In this document: positions 44,967-55,508 of the stretch, in pieces
Layout of the letters: each line of letters opens with the position of its first letter
Numbering within the stretch: position 1 is the stretch's first letter
Source: Sediminicoccus rosea
GTDB taxonomy: Bacteria > Pseudomonadota > Alphaproteobacteria > Acetobacterales > Acetobacteraceae
Assembly: GCF_033547095.1 (NCBI RefSeq)
Contig: NZ_CP137852.1
Coordinates: 3,931,001 to 3,995,000, forward strand
Length of the DNA stretch: 64,000 nucleotides
Reading direction: 5' to 3'
Program-made: the position numbers and the translations under genes
Notes under the pieces: model-generated
Database searches by the model: none
Seen by the model: the letters and a program-made list of their open reading frames with translations, nothing else
What the model was told of the DNA's origin: nothing

Positions 44967-45081
44967 CGCTTCTCTCCGCGTCGGTTGCCGCAAAACTAGC
45001 TTGTGCGGATGAATTCGGAACCCCCCCTCTCGCCGTTCCGCGCATCCGGCGCGACAATCGCGGCGACAGAGGGAGAGCCAC

Positions 45082-45939
45082 ATGAACGCCACCGAACGCC
45101 GTAACCGCGCCCGCGCCATTCTCGCGGGCCATGCCTGCATCCACCCGGCCTCGGTGCATGATCCGCTCTCGGCCCGCATCGCCGAGGAGCTGGGCTTCGA
45201 GCTCGGCATGTTCGCGGGCTCCACCGCCTCGCTGGCCATCCTGGGCGCGCCGGACCATATCCTGATCACGCTGACGGAATTCGCGACGCAGGCCCGGCGC
45301 ATCACCCGCGCCGGTACGCTGCCGCTCGTCGTGGATGCCGACCATGGCTATGGCAATGCGCTGAACGTGCAGCGCACAGTGGAGGAGCTTGAGGTCGCCG
45401 GCATCGCCGCCATGTCCATCGAGGACACGGACCTGCCCCGCCCCTTCGGTGCCGCCAAGCCGCGCCTGATCTCGATTGAGGAGGGGGTGGGCAAGATGCG
45501 CGCCGCGGTCGCCGCGCGCGTGGATTCCAGCCTTTGCATCTTCGCCCGCACGGGGGCCATGAACGTCACCAGCCGCGACGACTGCCTGGCCCGCATCAAG
45601 GCCTATAACGACTGCGGCACGGACGGAATCTTCCTGACGGGCGTCACAACCCGCGCGGAACTCGACGCGGCGGCGGAAGTGGCGAAGCAGCCGCTCATCC
45701 TCGGCACGCTCAGCCCCGAGATCACCGACCGCGAATATCTGGCGAGCCGCGGCGTGCGCATCGCACTCCAGGGCCATGCGCCGAGCCAGGCGGCGGCCCA
45801 GGCCATCCATGCGACGCTGAAGGCGCTGCGCGAGGGGGTGCAGCCCGCCGAACTGAAGGGCCTGCCGGAGAAGGGCGCCATGGCCCGCTGGACGCGCGAG
45901 GCGCCCTATTCCGAGGCGATGAAGCGGTTTCTGGATTGA
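45082..45939 (+). CDS. Isocitrate lyase/PEP mutase family protein (oxaloacetate decarboxylase-like)
   Basis: 285 residues, TIM-barrel. 'PLVVDADHGYGNALNV' carries the metal-binding acidic residues (DADxGYG), and 'MSIEDTDLPRPFGA' is the next conserved strand. The loop 'RPFG' in place of a Cys-containing 'KKCG' points to the oxaloacetate decarboxylase (PA4872) branch rather than lyases such as methylisocitrate lyase. A 24-bp palindrome follows the stop. Confidence 0.9.
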   Translation: MNATERRNRARAILAGHACIHPASVHDPLSARIAEELGFELGMFAGSTASLAILGAPDHILITLTEFATQARRITRAGTLPLVVDADHGYGNALNVQRTVEELEVAGIAAMSIEDTDLPRPFGAAKPRLISIEEGVGKMRAAVAARVDSSLCIFARTGAMNVTSRDDCLARIKAYNDCGTDGIFLTGVTTRAELDAAAEVAKQPLILGTLSPEITDREYLASRGVRIALQGHAPSQAAAQAIHATLKALREGVQPAELKGLPEKGAMARWTREAPYSEAMKRFLD

Positions 45940-45946
45940 CCGTCAT

Positions 45947-45970
45947 CGATGCCACCGATCGGTGGCATCG
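45947..45970. repeat. 24-bp perfect palindrome
   Basis: The 12-bp half-site at 45947-45958 is the exact reverse complement of 45959-45970, with no spacer. It lies 8 bp after the PEP-mutase stop and about 70 bp before the next small gene. As a dimer-binding DNA site or as an RNA hairpin with a 4-nt loop, it could regulate or end transcription. Confidence 0.75.
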
Positions 45971-46039
45971 GCGCATTTCGGTCGCGCGCGGGTCCTTGCC
46001 CCCGCTATCCTCCCGCCCGCAAGCGCGGAGGGTTTGGAT

Positions 46040-46303
46040 GTGCTGAAGGAACGGCGCGGTGGCGCCTTCATCGCCGGTGCGGCGGTGGGGGCCATCCTGG
46101 CGGGTGGGGTCGCCCTTGCCCAGGGCCAGCAGGTGCTTCAGGGGCAGAGCTACGCCGTGGCGCGCGGGCAGACCGCGACCCTGTTCTGCGCGACCTCGAA
46201 CGGCGCGCCCCAGCCCCGTGGCGCACCGCTCGTCCAGCAGGCTCGCATCGCGGTCGGCACCACCGCGAATGTCGCGGTGGTGCACGTCACCTGCTTCGAC
46301 TGA
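46040..46303 (+). CDS. Small membrane-anchored or exported protein, function unknown
   Basis: 87 residues. A GTG start is chosen because GGAGG lies 8 nt upstream. 'FIAGAAVGAILAGGVALAQ' is a hydrophobic N-terminal anchor or signal, followed by a short domain with 'GQTATLFCATSNG' and the C-terminal 'VVHVTCFD'. Two cysteines could form a disulfide outside the cytosol. No family recognised. Convergent with the peptide-binding protein gene. Confidence 0.7.
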   Translation: MLKERRGGAFIAGAAVGAILAGGVALAQGQQVLQGQSYAVARGQTATLFCATSNGAPQPRGAPLVQQARIAVGTTANVAVVHVTCFD

Positions 46304-46308
46304 CGGCG

Positions 46309-47919
46309 TCAGGCCCGCCGAATGTTCCAGAAGAGCGGCGGCTGGCCCTTGAGCAGCCCCGTGAGGTTCCTCCGGATCGCCGTCGGCTGGTAGTACATGC
46401 CGGTCGGCACATAGGGCACCTCGTCGAAGGCGATGCGCTGCATCTCCGTCGTCGCCGCCTTCTCCGCCGCCTCGTTCGGCGCGTTGAACCAGGCGTCGCG
46501 CTGCGCCTCGATGGCCGGGATGGTGGGCCAGCCGGGCCAGGCATTCTCGCCATTGCCGCGGATCGAGGCATGGTTCGCCGGGTTCCAGTGGTCCACGCCC
46601 GACCAGAAGGTGAAGAAGCCCGACCAGCCGCCCTGCTCCAGCGGATTGCGGCTGGCGCGGCGGGCCACCAGCGTGCCCCAGTCCGTGCTCACCAGGTCCA
46701 CGTTGAAGCCCATCCGGCGGAACAGGTCCGCACCCACCAGCGTCGCCGCATTGATGGAGGAGAGGTCCGTCGCGTTCAGCAGCACGAGGCGCTGGCCGAT
46801 GGCACCCGCCGCCTGCAACTCGGCGCGCGCCGCGTCCACGCTCTTGCGCATCCGCTCCATGCTGACATTGCTGGCCGACGGGCTCTCGGGGGCGAAGTAG
46901 CCGATGCCCTCGCGCCGCAGGTCCGGCCGGCCCTCGATGCCGGAGGTGCCGATCACCGCCGTCATGAAGTCGGTCTGGTTGATCGCCGTCAGCACGGCGC
47001 GGCGCACGGCCGGGTTGTTGAAGGGCGCGGTCAGGTGGTTCGGGCGGAAGATGCCGATCAGGCCCGTGCCGTTGATGATGTCCACCCGCACGTTGCGCGC
47101 GGCCGCCCCCCGCAGGAAGAGCGGGAAGAGATCCGCCGTCGGCTGCTCCCACCAGTCGATCTCACCCGATTGCAGCGCGGCGGAGGCCGTCGCGGGGTCG
47201 GGCATGATGTGCCACTCGACGCGGTCGAAATGCGTGACCTTTCCGCCGGCCGTCATCGAGGCATTGCCCTGGCGCGGCACGTAGTCGGCGTTGCGCGCAT
47301 AGGCGAGGCGCGAGCCCGGCACCCATTCGTTCTGGATGAAGCGATAGGGCCCGCTGCCCACGGCCTCGGTGATGTTCGTGAACGGGTCCACATTCGCCAG
47401 CCGCTCGGGCATGATGAACAGGCAGGACGTGGTCACCTTGCTGATGCATTCCAGCATCTTCGGGAACGGCGTGTTCAGCCGGATGGTGAAGACGCGGTCG
47501 CTCACCTCGGTCATGTCCGCCACGCGGCTCATCAGCACCTGGCCGAAGGCATCGCGGCGACCCCAGCGGCGGATGGAGGCGATGCAGTCCCGCCCGCGCA
47601 CCGGCGAGCCGTCGTGGAACTTCAGGTTCTCGCGCAGGGTGAAGCGCCACAGCAGGCCGTCATTCTCGACCACGTGGCCCTCGGCCATCTGCGGCTGCGG
47701 GCGGAAATTCTCATCCATGCCGTAGAGCTGGTCATAGACCAGGAAGGCATGGTCGCGCGCCACGAAGGCGGTGTTGGTGAAGGGGTCGATGTTCGGCAGG
47801 TTGGCGTGCGGCACATAGCGCAGCACGCGGTTCTGCGCGGGCTGGGCCATGGCGGGGGCCGCGAGGGATGCGGCGGGCAGCGCGGCCGCGCCGGCCAGGA
47901 TCTGGCGACGTTGGATCAT
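46309..47919 (-). CDS. ABC transporter substrate-binding protein, family 5 (peptide-type)
   Basis: 536 residues. The N-terminus 'MIQRRQILAGAAALPAASLA' is a Sec/Tat-type signal with 'RRQ'. The body follows the DppA/OppA fold ('RFTLRENLKFHDGSPV', 'ANVDPFTNITEAVGSGPY', 'RRAVLTAINQTDF'). No permease or ATPase gene lies beside it, so it is an orphan that probably serves a transporter encoded elsewhere. Substrate likely a peptide or other small ligand. Confidence 0.93.
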   Translation of the reverse strand: MIQRRQILAGAAALPAASLAAPAMAQPAQNRVLRYVPHANLPNIDPFTNTAFVARDHAFLVYDQLYGMDENFRPQPQMAEGHVVENDGLLWRFTLRENLKFHDGSPVRGRDCIASIRRWGRRDAFGQVLMSRVADMTEVSDRVFTIRLNTPFPKMLECISKVTTSCLFIMPERLANVDPFTNITEAVGSGPYRFIQNEWVPGSRLAYARNADYVPRQGNASMTAGGKVTHFDRVEWHIMPDPATASAALQSGEIDWWEQPTADLFPLFLRGAAARNVRVDIINGTGLIGIFRPNHLTAPFNNPAVRRAVLTAINQTDFMTAVIGTSGIEGRPDLRREGIGYFAPESPSASNVSMERMRKSVDAARAELQAAGAIGQRLVLLNATDLSSINAATLVGADLFRRMGFNVDLVSTDWGTLVARRASRNPLEQGGWSGFFTFWSGVDHWNPANHASIRGNGENAWPGWPTIPAIEAQRDAWFNAPNEAAEKAATTEMQRIAFDEVPYVPTGMYYQPTAIRRNLTGLLKGQPPLFWNIRRA

Positions 47920-48315
47920 CGAGTGTCTCCCGAGGGTTTGTGACGGGAGCCTAGCAGGGGTTCCGGCCCTGTCTCTAGCCGGAGGGCCATGATCCCCAGG
48001 TATTCCCGGCGGCCCGGGCCGGGCCGCGCGGCGCCGGGGATCACCGCGCCGCGCTTTTCCCGGCCAGGCGGGCTTTCGGACAAATGCCCGACGGCCGGAT
48101 GCCGCGAGGCGCCAGGCGGGCCGGGGCGAAGGCGGCGACGTTCCGAAATCCAAACGATGCGCCCGGAAGGGCCGCCCGCCCCTTTCGCGGGGTCATGGGC
48201 GGCGGAGGGAGCGGGGCGGCTTCGCATCCCTGGAAGATAATCCTAATTTCAGAAAAATGCCAGCGAAACCCTGCGCCACCCCCGGAAAAGCCCGGTGGCT
48301 CAGCCGGTAGGCGCC
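47920..48315. other. Noncoding gap upstream of the family 5 binding protein
   Basis: About 400 bases with no convincing gene; the short open frames here are Arg- and Pro-rich and look like chance. It holds a GC-rich self-complementary stretch near 48009-48043 (CCCGGCG/CGCCGGG) and one AT-rich patch at 48236-48262, the likely place for the promoter of the leftward binding-protein gene. Confidence 0.5.
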
Positions 48316-49158
48316 TCAGCCGCTGAAGATCCCGGCCGGCACATGGTTGAACTCCGCCGCATCCTCCACCGCCGAACCCTCCCAGGCCGCCGCCGCCGCG
48401 CCGCAGACCGGAAGCCCCGCGCCCACCTGCCCGGCCAGCGCCAGGGCCAGGCGCAGATCCTTGCGCATCAGCCCCGCGGTGAAGCCCGAATCGAAGCTTC
48501 CGCTCGCAATCCAGCGCGGCCAGTTCACTTCGGTCGCGGCCGAGCGGCCAGAGGCGGCGTTGATCACAGGCAGGATGGCCTCGGGCGGCACGCCGGCGCG
48601 GTCGGCCATGCGCAGCGCCTCGGCCGCGGCGGCGAGATGCGTCGCCACCAGCAGGTTGTTGGCGAGCTTCGCCACCTGCCCTGCCCCGCTCGCGCCCACG
48701 TGCGTGATGCGCGCGGCCAGCAGCAGCAGCGAGGGGCGCACGCGCGCCAAGGCCGCGGCCGAGCCGCCCACCATCATCGCAAGCTGGCCCGAGGCGGCCC
48801 CGGCCGGCCCACCCGAGACCGGCGCGTCCAGATAGGCGACGCCCGCCGCATCGGCCTGGCCGGCGAAGCCCTGCGCCGCGCCCGGCTCGGTGGTCGAGGT
48901 GTCGGCGATCACGGCACCGGGCGGCAGGTGCGGCAGCAGCGCCGCCAGCACCGCCCCCACCGCGCCCGCATGCGGCAGGGAGAGGATCACGAGCGGCGCC
49001 GCCACCCCCGCAGGCGTCGCGCAGGCGATGGCCCCGGCCGCGCGCGCCGCCTCGCGCCGCCCGGGGTCGAGGTCGAAGCCCAGCACCCCCTGCCCTTCCG
49101 CCCGGAGGCGCCGCAGCATCGCGCCCCCCATCTGCCCAAGGCCCACCAGACCGATCAT
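48316..49158 (-). CDS. NAD(P)-dependent oxidoreductase, 3-hydroxyisobutyrate dehydrogenase family
   Basis: 280 residues. 'MIGLVGLGQMGGAMLRRL' is the dinucleotide-binding GxGxMG motif, 'YLDAPVSGGPAGAASGQL' the substrate-binding loop, and 'GASGAGQVAKLANNLLVAT' carries the catalytic Lys. It oxidises a beta-hydroxyacid such as 3-hydroxyisobutyrate or tartronate semialdehyde. The longer upstream frame is not typical. Divergent from the GtrA gene. Confidence 0.94.
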   Translation of the reverse strand: MIGLVGLGQMGGAMLRRLRAEGQGVLGFDLDPGRREAARAAGAIACATPAGVAAPLVILSLPHAGAVGAVLAALLPHLPPGAVIADTSTTEPGAAQGFAGQADAAGVAYLDAPVSGGPAGAASGQLAMMVGGSAAALARVRPSLLLLAARITHVGASGAGQVAKLANNLLVATHLAAAAEALRMADRAGVPPEAILPVINAASGRSAATEVNWPRWIASGSFDSGFTAGLMRKDLRLALALAGQVGAGLPVCGAAAAAWEGSAVEDAAEFNHVPAGIFSG

Positions 49159-49259
49159 CGCCACCCCGTGTCCCCGCTGCGGCCTTGCCGCGCCATTTCC
49201 GCGCAGAAGCTTAATCCGCCGCCGCAATTGCGCCATGCGGCGGCGCGAGAAGCCCCCTC

Positions 49260-49658
49260 ATGCGCGCGACGATCGAACAATTCCTCCGCTTCGGCGTGGT
49301 GGGCACGGTGGGCTTCGTGGTGGATGCCGGCGTGCTGCTCGGCATGATGGCACTGGGCCTCGGCCCCTATGGCGGGCGCGTCGTCTCCTACCTCGTCGCC
49401 GCCAGCACCACCTTCGCGCTGAACCGCGCCTGGACCTTCCGCTCCGCCCGGCGCGATGCGCCCGTGGCCGCGCAATGGGGCCGCTTCGTGCTGCTGAACC
49501 TCGCCGGCTTCGCCGCCAATTACGGCACCTATGCCGCCCTGGTGGCCGGCGTGCCGCTGGTCGCCGCCCATCCGGTGCTGGGCGTCGCGGCGGGCTCCGT
49601 CGCGGGAATGTTCATCAATTTCGGCCTGTCCCGCCGCTTCGTCTTCGGCAACGGATAG
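49260..49658 (+). CDS. GtrA family membrane protein
   Basis: 132 residues with four predicted helices ('FLRFGVVGTVGFVVDAGVLL', 'VVSYLVAASTTFALNRAWTF', and two more), ending 'MFINFGLSRRFVFG'. The motif 'NRxWTF' and the C-terminal 'RRFVF' are typical of GtrA, which moves undecaprenyl-linked sugars in O-antigen or cell-wall modification. Separate from the rhamnose cluster. Confidence 0.93.
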   Translation: MRATIEQFLRFGVVGTVGFVVDAGVLLGMMALGLGPYGGRVVSYLVAASTTFALNRAWTFRSARRDAPVAAQWGRFVLLNLAGFAANYGTYAALVAGVPLVAAHPVLGVAAGSVAGMFINFGLSRRFVFGNG

Positions 49659-49741
49659 CGTTTGGCTTCCGGGGCATCCAGGCGTATCCTCATTCGCGCC
49701 TGATGGGCCAATGACCCGGAATCAGAGACGAAAGAACCGCC

Positions 49742-50587
49742 GTGACACCGCCCACGACCCGCCGGGTCCTCGCCGGCATCGCCCTCGCCGCCGCGCCCGC
49801 CGCGCTGGTCCAGGCGCAGCCGGCACCGCTGCAATTCGGCGTCATGCCCAATGTCAGCGCCCGCATCCTGCTCGGCCAGTACCAGCCCTTCCGCGGCTTC
49901 CTGGAGCAGGAGCTCGGCCGCCAGGTCGAGGTGGTGACCGCGCCCGGCCTGCAGGCCTTCCATGAGCGCAGCGTGGCCGGCGCCTTCGGCCTGGTCGTCA
50001 CTGCCGCCAATCTGGGCCGCGTCGCGCAGCTCGATGCCGGGCTGCAGCCCATCGCCATCTATGAGCCGCGGATTCCCGGCCTGATCGTCACCCTGCGCGC
50101 CCGCCCCGTCACCAGCGCGACCGAGCTGCGCGGCACGACGGTTGCCATGACCAACCCGCAATCGCTGGTCGCGCTGAAATTCATCCACTGGGCGCGTGCC
50201 CAGGGCATCGAGATCGGCCGTGACGCGCAGGCGACGCATGCCCGCAATGAGGATAGCCTGGCCCAGCTGCTCAATACGGCCGAGACGCGGGCCGCCGTGA
50301 TGAGCCAGGGCGAGTTCAACGCCATCCGCCCCGACATCCGCGAGAACCTGGCCATCTGGCAGGTCTTCATCCGCGTGCCGGGCTTCCTCATGCTGCTCGG
50401 CCCCCGCACGCCGGAGGCGGAGGCGGCGCGCGTCACCGCGGCGCTTGCCCGCTTCCCCGGCAGCCTCCAGGGGCGCGAATTCTTCACCGCGACCGGCTTC
50501 AACAACATCCGCCCCGTCACCCCGGCCGACCTCGCGGAGCTGGACGACGTGGTGGAGGAGACCCGCGCCTTCCTGCGCGGCGCCTGA
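49742..50587 (+). CDS. PhnD/phosphonate-type periplasmic substrate-binding protein
   Basis: 281 residues from a GTG. A signal peptide ('GIALAAAPAALVQAQ') leads to 'LQFGVMPNVSARILLGQYQP', 'FLEQELGRQVEVVTAPGL', 'FGLVVTAANLGRVAQ' and 'ELRGTTVAMTNPQSLVAL', the PhnD/SsuA-like plan. No ABC transporter gene adjoins; instead a histidine kinase gene follows within 22 bp, so a sensory role for the binding protein is likely. Confidence 0.9.
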   Translation: MTPPTTRRVLAGIALAAAPAALVQAQPAPLQFGVMPNVSARILLGQYQPFRGFLEQELGRQVEVVTAPGLQAFHERSVAGAFGLVVTAANLGRVAQLDAGLQPIAIYEPRIPGLIVTLRARPVTSATELRGTTVAMTNPQSLVALKFIHWARAQGIEIGRDAQATHARNEDSLAQLLNTAETRAAVMSQGEFNAIRPDIRENLAIWQVFIRVPGFLMLLGPRTPEAEAARVTAALARFPGSLQGREFFTATGFNNIRPVTPADLAELDDVVEETRAFLRGA

Positions 50588-50608
50588 TTGCGCGCCGGGG
50601 GCCGACAC

Positions 50609-52087
<1,479 letters not shown>

Positions 52088-52112
52088 GGCGGGGTATGGG
52101 CGGGGAGAAGAA

Positions 52113-52189
52113 TGGTCGGAGTGAGAGGATTCGAACCTCCGGCCCCCGCGTCCCGAACACGGTGCTCTACCAGGCTGAGCTACACTCCG
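52113..52189 (-). tRNA. tRNA-Pro (anticodon CGG)
   Basis: A complete 77-nt cloverleaf on the minus strand with encoded CCA. The acceptor stem CGGAGTG pairs with CACTCCG, the anticodon arm is CCGTG-TTCGGGA-CGCGG with CGG at 34-36, and the T-arm has GGTTCGAATCC. It is convergent with the histidine kinase gene, 25 bp away. Confidence 0.97.
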
Positions 52190-52242
52190 ACGCCTGTGCA
52201 GCGCGTCTTAGCCGCATGGCGCGCCCTCGGCAAGCCGGGGTC

Positions 52243-52272
52243 TTGCAGAAGCCGGGAAACCGGAATCTTATA
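52243..52272 (+). promoter_or_regulatory. Candidate promoter of the cytochrome c' gene
   Basis: TTGCAG (52243-52248) and CTTATA (52267-52272) with an 18-bp spacer lie in the tRNA-Pro to cytochrome c' gap. An RBS (GGAGAG) is close to the ATG at 52299. The AT-rich -10 stands out in this GC-rich sequence. Confidence 0.4.
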
Positions 52273-52298
52273 TTTTCTCATTCCTTCGGAGAGATCGC

Positions 52299-52760
52299 AT
52301 GAAGCTTTGGATGGCAGGCCTCGGCATGGCCGCATTGATGGGTGCGACCCCCGTGCTGGAGGCGATGGCGCAGCCCAGCCCGGCTGCGATCGTCACGGAG
52401 CGCCGCGAGGGCTTCAAGGCCGCGGGCGACAACATGACCGCCATCGCCGCCGTGGCCCGCGCGGGCGGTGACCCGCGCGGCACGGTGGAGCGCATCGCCG
52501 CCGTCCAGGCCTGGTTCGCCACCGCCGGCACGCGCTTCCCGGCCGGCACGCAGCAAGGCGCGCCGGGGATCGACACCCGCGCCCTGCCCGCCATCTGGAC
52601 GGACCGCGCCACCTTCGACACCGCGATGGCCGCCATGGGCCCGCGCCTGACCGCGCTGCGCGAGGCCGCGGCCTCCGGCAATGTCGCCAATTTCCAGGCC
52701 GCGGTGCAGGCCACCGGTGCGGCCTGCGGCGATTGCCACCGCCCCTTCCGGGCGCGCTGA
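52299..52760 (+). CDS. Cytochrome c' (c-prime) family heme protein
   Basis: 153 residues. A signal peptide ('LGMAALMGATPVLEAMAQ') is followed by a four-helix-bundle region ('VTERREGFKAAGDNMTAI'). The heme site is close to the C-terminus, 'CGDCH' at 143-147, with the axial His in this motif. Cytochromes c' are periplasmic and bind NO or CO. No partner enzyme is adjacent. Confidence 0.95.
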   Translation: MKLWMAGLGMAALMGATPVLEAMAQPSPAAIVTERREGFKAAGDNMTAIAAVARAGGDPRGTVERIAAVQAWFATAGTRFPAGTQQGAPGIDTRALPAIWTDRATFDTAMAAMGPRLTALREAAASGNVANFQAAVQATGAACGDCHRPFRAR

Positions 52761-52777
52761 CTCGGCGGATTCACGCG

Positions 52778-53515
52778 TCAGGGCGAAGCAGCCCTGAGGC
52801 GATCCGACGCGAGGATCTCCCCCGCCGTCTCGTCCGGCAGGAAGAAGAAGCTGAAGATGTAGGGGTCCGACGCCGCGAAGACCGCGGGATCGGGGCTCGC
52901 CACCTGCATCCGCGCGGCGTCGAATTCGGCCATCGGCCGCAGCGCCCCCGCATGCCAGAAGAAACCCGCATAGCCGAGCGCCGCGAGCAGCGCCGGCACA
53001 TCCCGCGTGCTGCCCCGGCGGTGCCGCTCCTCGATCTCGATCGAGAGCACAGGGCGTGAGCGCGTCAGCGTGCGCCGCGCCCCCTCCAGCACCTCCTGCT
53101 CGGCCCCTTCCGCATCAAGCTTGATCGCCGTCACCTCGCGGAGGTCGAGGCTGTCGAGCGGAATGACGCGGACGCGATGCGCCTCGGTCGTCACACTGCG
53201 ATGCTCGGCGTAGTCCTTGCTGATACTGGCCCATTGCTCCTGCGCCACGCCGTCCAGCACGGGCAGGGTCAGCACCGCCTCGCCCTCGGCGGCGCCCAGC
53301 GCCTCGGCATGCAGGGTCACATGCGGGGGCACCGCGCCGAATGCCGCCACGAGCGCCGCGCCGAGCCGCGCCATGGCCGCGGGCAGCGGCTCGAAGGCAT
53401 GCACGTGGCTTCCCGGCAGCTTCGCGAAGGGGATGGTCAGCAGCCCGTCATGCGCGCCGATGTCCAGCAGCACGCCCGGCCGGTGCAGGGCGCGGTGGAA
53501 ATCGAGTTCCTCCAT
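52778..53515 (-). CDS. FkbM family methyltransferase
   Basis: 245 residues from '[14 protein letters not shown]'. SAM motif I is 'LLDIGAHDGLLTIPFAK', then 'VHAFEPLPAAMARL', and the FkbM signature 'AIKLDAEGAEQEVLEGA'. 'PVLSIEIEERH' follows. Members O-methylate sugars, polyketides and other small acceptors. It overlaps the PhzF gene by one base (TGATG). The acceptor is unknown. Confidence 0.92.
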   Translation of the reverse strand: MEELDFHRALHRPGVLLDIGAHDGLLTIPFAKLPGSHVHAFEPLPAAMARLGAALVAAFGAVPPHVTLHAEALGAAEGEAVLTLPVLDGVAQEQWASISKDYAEHRSVTTEAHRVRVIPLDSLDLREVTAIKLDAEGAEQEVLEGARRTLTRSRPVLSIEIEERHRRGSTRDVPALLAALGYAGFFWHAGALRPMAEFDAARMQVASPDPAVFAASDPYIFSFFFLPDETAGEILASDRLRAASP

Positions 53516-54402
53516 CAGAGGCTCATCACGCCCCGCGAGACGGGCACGACGCCACCGCCGACGCGCACGCGGATCGTGCCGTCCATCTCGCGCCGCGCCG
53601 CGAGCACGAGCAGGCTCGGCCGGCCGACATCGGCGCCCTGCTCCACCTCCAGCGCCAGCGCGGAGCCACCGGCGAGCTGCAGCAGAAGCCCGGCCAGCGC
53701 GACATTGGCGCCGCCCGTCGCCGGGTCCTCCACCACGCCGTTCAGCGGCGCGAACATCCGCGCGCGCCTGCGCCCCACGCCGAGCGGCGTGTGCAGCAGC
53801 AGGCCGACCGGCGGGCTCGCCAGCGGGCCGAAGCATTGCCGCATGGCCAGGATGTCGGGCGTGGCCGCCGCCAGCAGCTCCAGATCCTCCACCTCGGCGA
53901 TGGCGAAGGGCGCGCCGCAGCCGGCCATCAGCGGCGGATGCGCGTTCACATGGATCGCCTCCACCGGCAGGGCGGCGCAGGCGGCGATGGCCGCGCGGTC
54001 GAAGGAGACGCCAAGCGTCAATGGCCGCGGCGCCTCGATCTCGGCCGCCACGGGCAGCCCGCCCGCGCCGCGCGTGAGCCAGGCCGTCACATGTCCCGCC
54101 GGCTGCTCGAGGATGAGCTGGTCCCCCTCATGGCCGATGCGCCGCGCGATCATCACCGCGGCCCCGACATTGGGGTGGCCGGCGAAGGGCAGTTCCATCC
54201 CGGGCGTGAAGATGCGCAGCCGCACATCCGCGGGCTCGCGCTCGGGCGGCAGGACGAAGACGGTCTCGCTCAGGTTGAATTCGCGCGCGATGGCCTGCAT
54301 CGCCTCCGCCTCCAGCCCATCCGCGCCATAGACGAGCGCCAGCGGGTTGCCGCCGAAGCGGCTGGTGGTGAAGACGTCGCAGGTTTCGAATTCAACGTCC
54401 AT
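53515..54402 (-). CDS. PhzF family epimerase/isomerase
   Basis: 295 residues. '[18 protein letters not shown]' and '[12 protein letters not shown]' (with the catalytic Glu) are the N-terminal PhzF signatures, followed by '[16 protein letters not shown]' and the C-terminal '[19 protein letters not shown]'. It resembles diaminopimelate epimerase in fold; PhzF proteins isomerise dihydroanthranilate-like acids, but no phenazine genes are here, so the substrate is open. It overlaps thiE by 11 bp. Confidence 0.94.
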   Translation of the reverse strand: MDVEFETCDVFTTSRFGGNPLALVYGADGLEAEAMQAIAREFNLSETVFVLPPEREPADVRLRIFTPGMELPFAGHPNVGAAVMIARRIGHEGDQLILEQPAGHVTAWLTRGAGGLPVAAEIEAPRPLTLGVSFDRAAIAACAALPVEAIHVNAHPPLMAGCGAPFAIAEVEDLELLAAATPDILAMRQCFGPLASPPVGLLLHTPLGVGRRRARMFAPLNGVVEDPATGGANVALAGLLLQLAGGSALALEVEQGADVGRPSLLVLAARREMDGTIRVRVGGGVVPVSRGVMSL

Positions 54403-55027
54403 CGAGCGCGTCCCTGATCGCCTGGTTCATGCGCCGCACCCCGGCGGCGGCCCCCTCGGGATGGTTCCACACCGCACCCACCACCGCCAGGAAATCCGCA
54501 CCCGCCTGCACGAGCGGCGCGCAATTCTCCGCCGTGATGCCGCCGATCGCCACCGAGGGCACTTCCATCAGCTCGCTCCACCAGGCGAGCAGCTCGGGAT
54601 CGGCAACATGCTGCGTCTCCTTCGTGTTGGTCGGGAAGAAGGCGCCGAAGGCGACGTAGTCGGCCCCCATCTCGCCCGCCGTCATCGCGAGGTGGCGCGA
54701 GGCGTGGCAGGTGATGCCAAGGATCTTGCCCGAGAGCAGCATGCGCGCGCCCGCATGGTCGCCATCGGACTGGCCGAGATGCGCGCCGTCGCAGCCCATC
54801 TCGGCGGCGAGCGGCGCGTCGTCATTCAGCAGGAAGGCGACGTCGCGCTTCTGCGCGATGGGCATCAGGCGCGCGATGGCGCGCTTCACCTCGTCGCGCG
54901 GCGCATCCTTCAGGCGCAGCTGCAGGCAGGCGACATCGCCCGCATCGAGTGCGGCGGCGAGGTGATCCTCGAAGCCGGCCGGCAGGACGGGGGGCGTGAT
55001 GAGGTAGAGGCGGCAGCGTTCATCCAT
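54392..55027 (-). CDS. thiE: Thiamine phosphate synthase
   Basis: 211 residues from '[16 protein letters not shown]'. '[15 protein letters not shown]', '[20 protein letters not shown]' with 'GQSDGD', '[12 protein letters not shown]', and '[13 protein letters not shown]' give the TIM-barrel ThiE signatures. It joins HMP-PP and thiazole phosphate. The rest of the thiamine genes are not nearby and I see no TPP riboswitch in the 44-bp upstream spacer. Overlaps the PhzF start. Confidence 0.93.
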   Translation of the reverse strand: MDERCRLYLITPPVLPAGFEDHLAAALDAGDVACLQLRLKDAPRDEVKRAIARLMPIAQKRDVAFLLNDDAPLAAEMGCDGAHLGQSDGDHAGARMLLSGKILGITCHASRHLAMTAGEMGADYVAFGAFFPTNTKETQHVADPELLAWWSELMEVPSVAIGGITAENCAPLVQAGADFLAVVGAVWNHPEGAAAGVRRMNQAIRDALDGR

Positions 55028-55071
55028 GCCCCTGTGTCGCGCGGCCCGGCGCATTTGGGAAGCAGGCGCCG

Positions 55072-55422
55072 TCAGCACCGCGCGGCGAGCCACAGCGCCG
55101 GCACCACGCCCAGCTCCATCCCGAGCGCCAGCAGATGCGGCCAGGGCGGCACGCCCTCGGCCGCCACGCCCAGCGCCCGGGCGGCCCCGCCCAGCACGAA
55201 GATCGCGCAGAGCGCCGAGAAGAGCGCGCCGCGCCGCCGCAGATCTCCCGCGCACCAGAAAGCGCAGAGCCCCAAGCCCAGCAGCAGCCCCGAGAGGTAG
55301 CGCAGATGGCTGCCCGTCGCGGCACCGCCCGCCTCACCCAGCGCGGCCACGCCGAACAGCGCCCCCGCCCCTCCGCCGAGGATGGGAACGAGTGAGGCGA
55401 GGCGGATGGCAAGGACGAGCAT
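55072..55422 (-). CDS. Small multi-pass membrane protein (DUF4345-like)
   Basis: 116 residues from '[18 protein letters not shown]', with four predicted helices and short charged loops ('[20 protein letters not shown]', '[18 protein letters not shown]'). Similar in plan to DUF4345 or MAPEG-like small membrane proteins. Function unknown. It lies 44 bp upstream of thiE on the same strand. Confidence 0.78.
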   Translation of the reverse strand: MLVLAIRLASLVPILGGGAGALFGVAALGEAGGAATGSHLRYLSGLLLGLGLCAFWCAGDLRRRGALFSALCAIFVLGGAARALGVAAEGVPPWPHLLALGMELGVVPALWLAARC

Positions 55423-55508
55423 GCCAGCATGACGCGCGACGGGGCCCGATGGATGCAGCCCGCGCCGATATCGCGCGTTCCCCCCGCTCAACGCAGGGAG
55501 GCCGCAGC

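Noticed and set aside
47989-48240. Short 83-residue open frame in the gap upstream of the binding protein
   Set aside because: Arg/Pro/Gly-rich, no ribosome site, no recognisable domain; most likely chance in GC-rich noncoding DNA.
48290-48330. A tRNA-like 5' half (GCCCGGTGGCTCAGCCGGTAGG)
   Set aside because: No anticodon or T-arm follows and the sequence runs into the C-terminal codons of the dehydrogenase gene.
54980-55075. Possible TPP riboswitch before thiE
   Set aside because: The upstream spacer is only 44 bp and no thi-box motif is visible.
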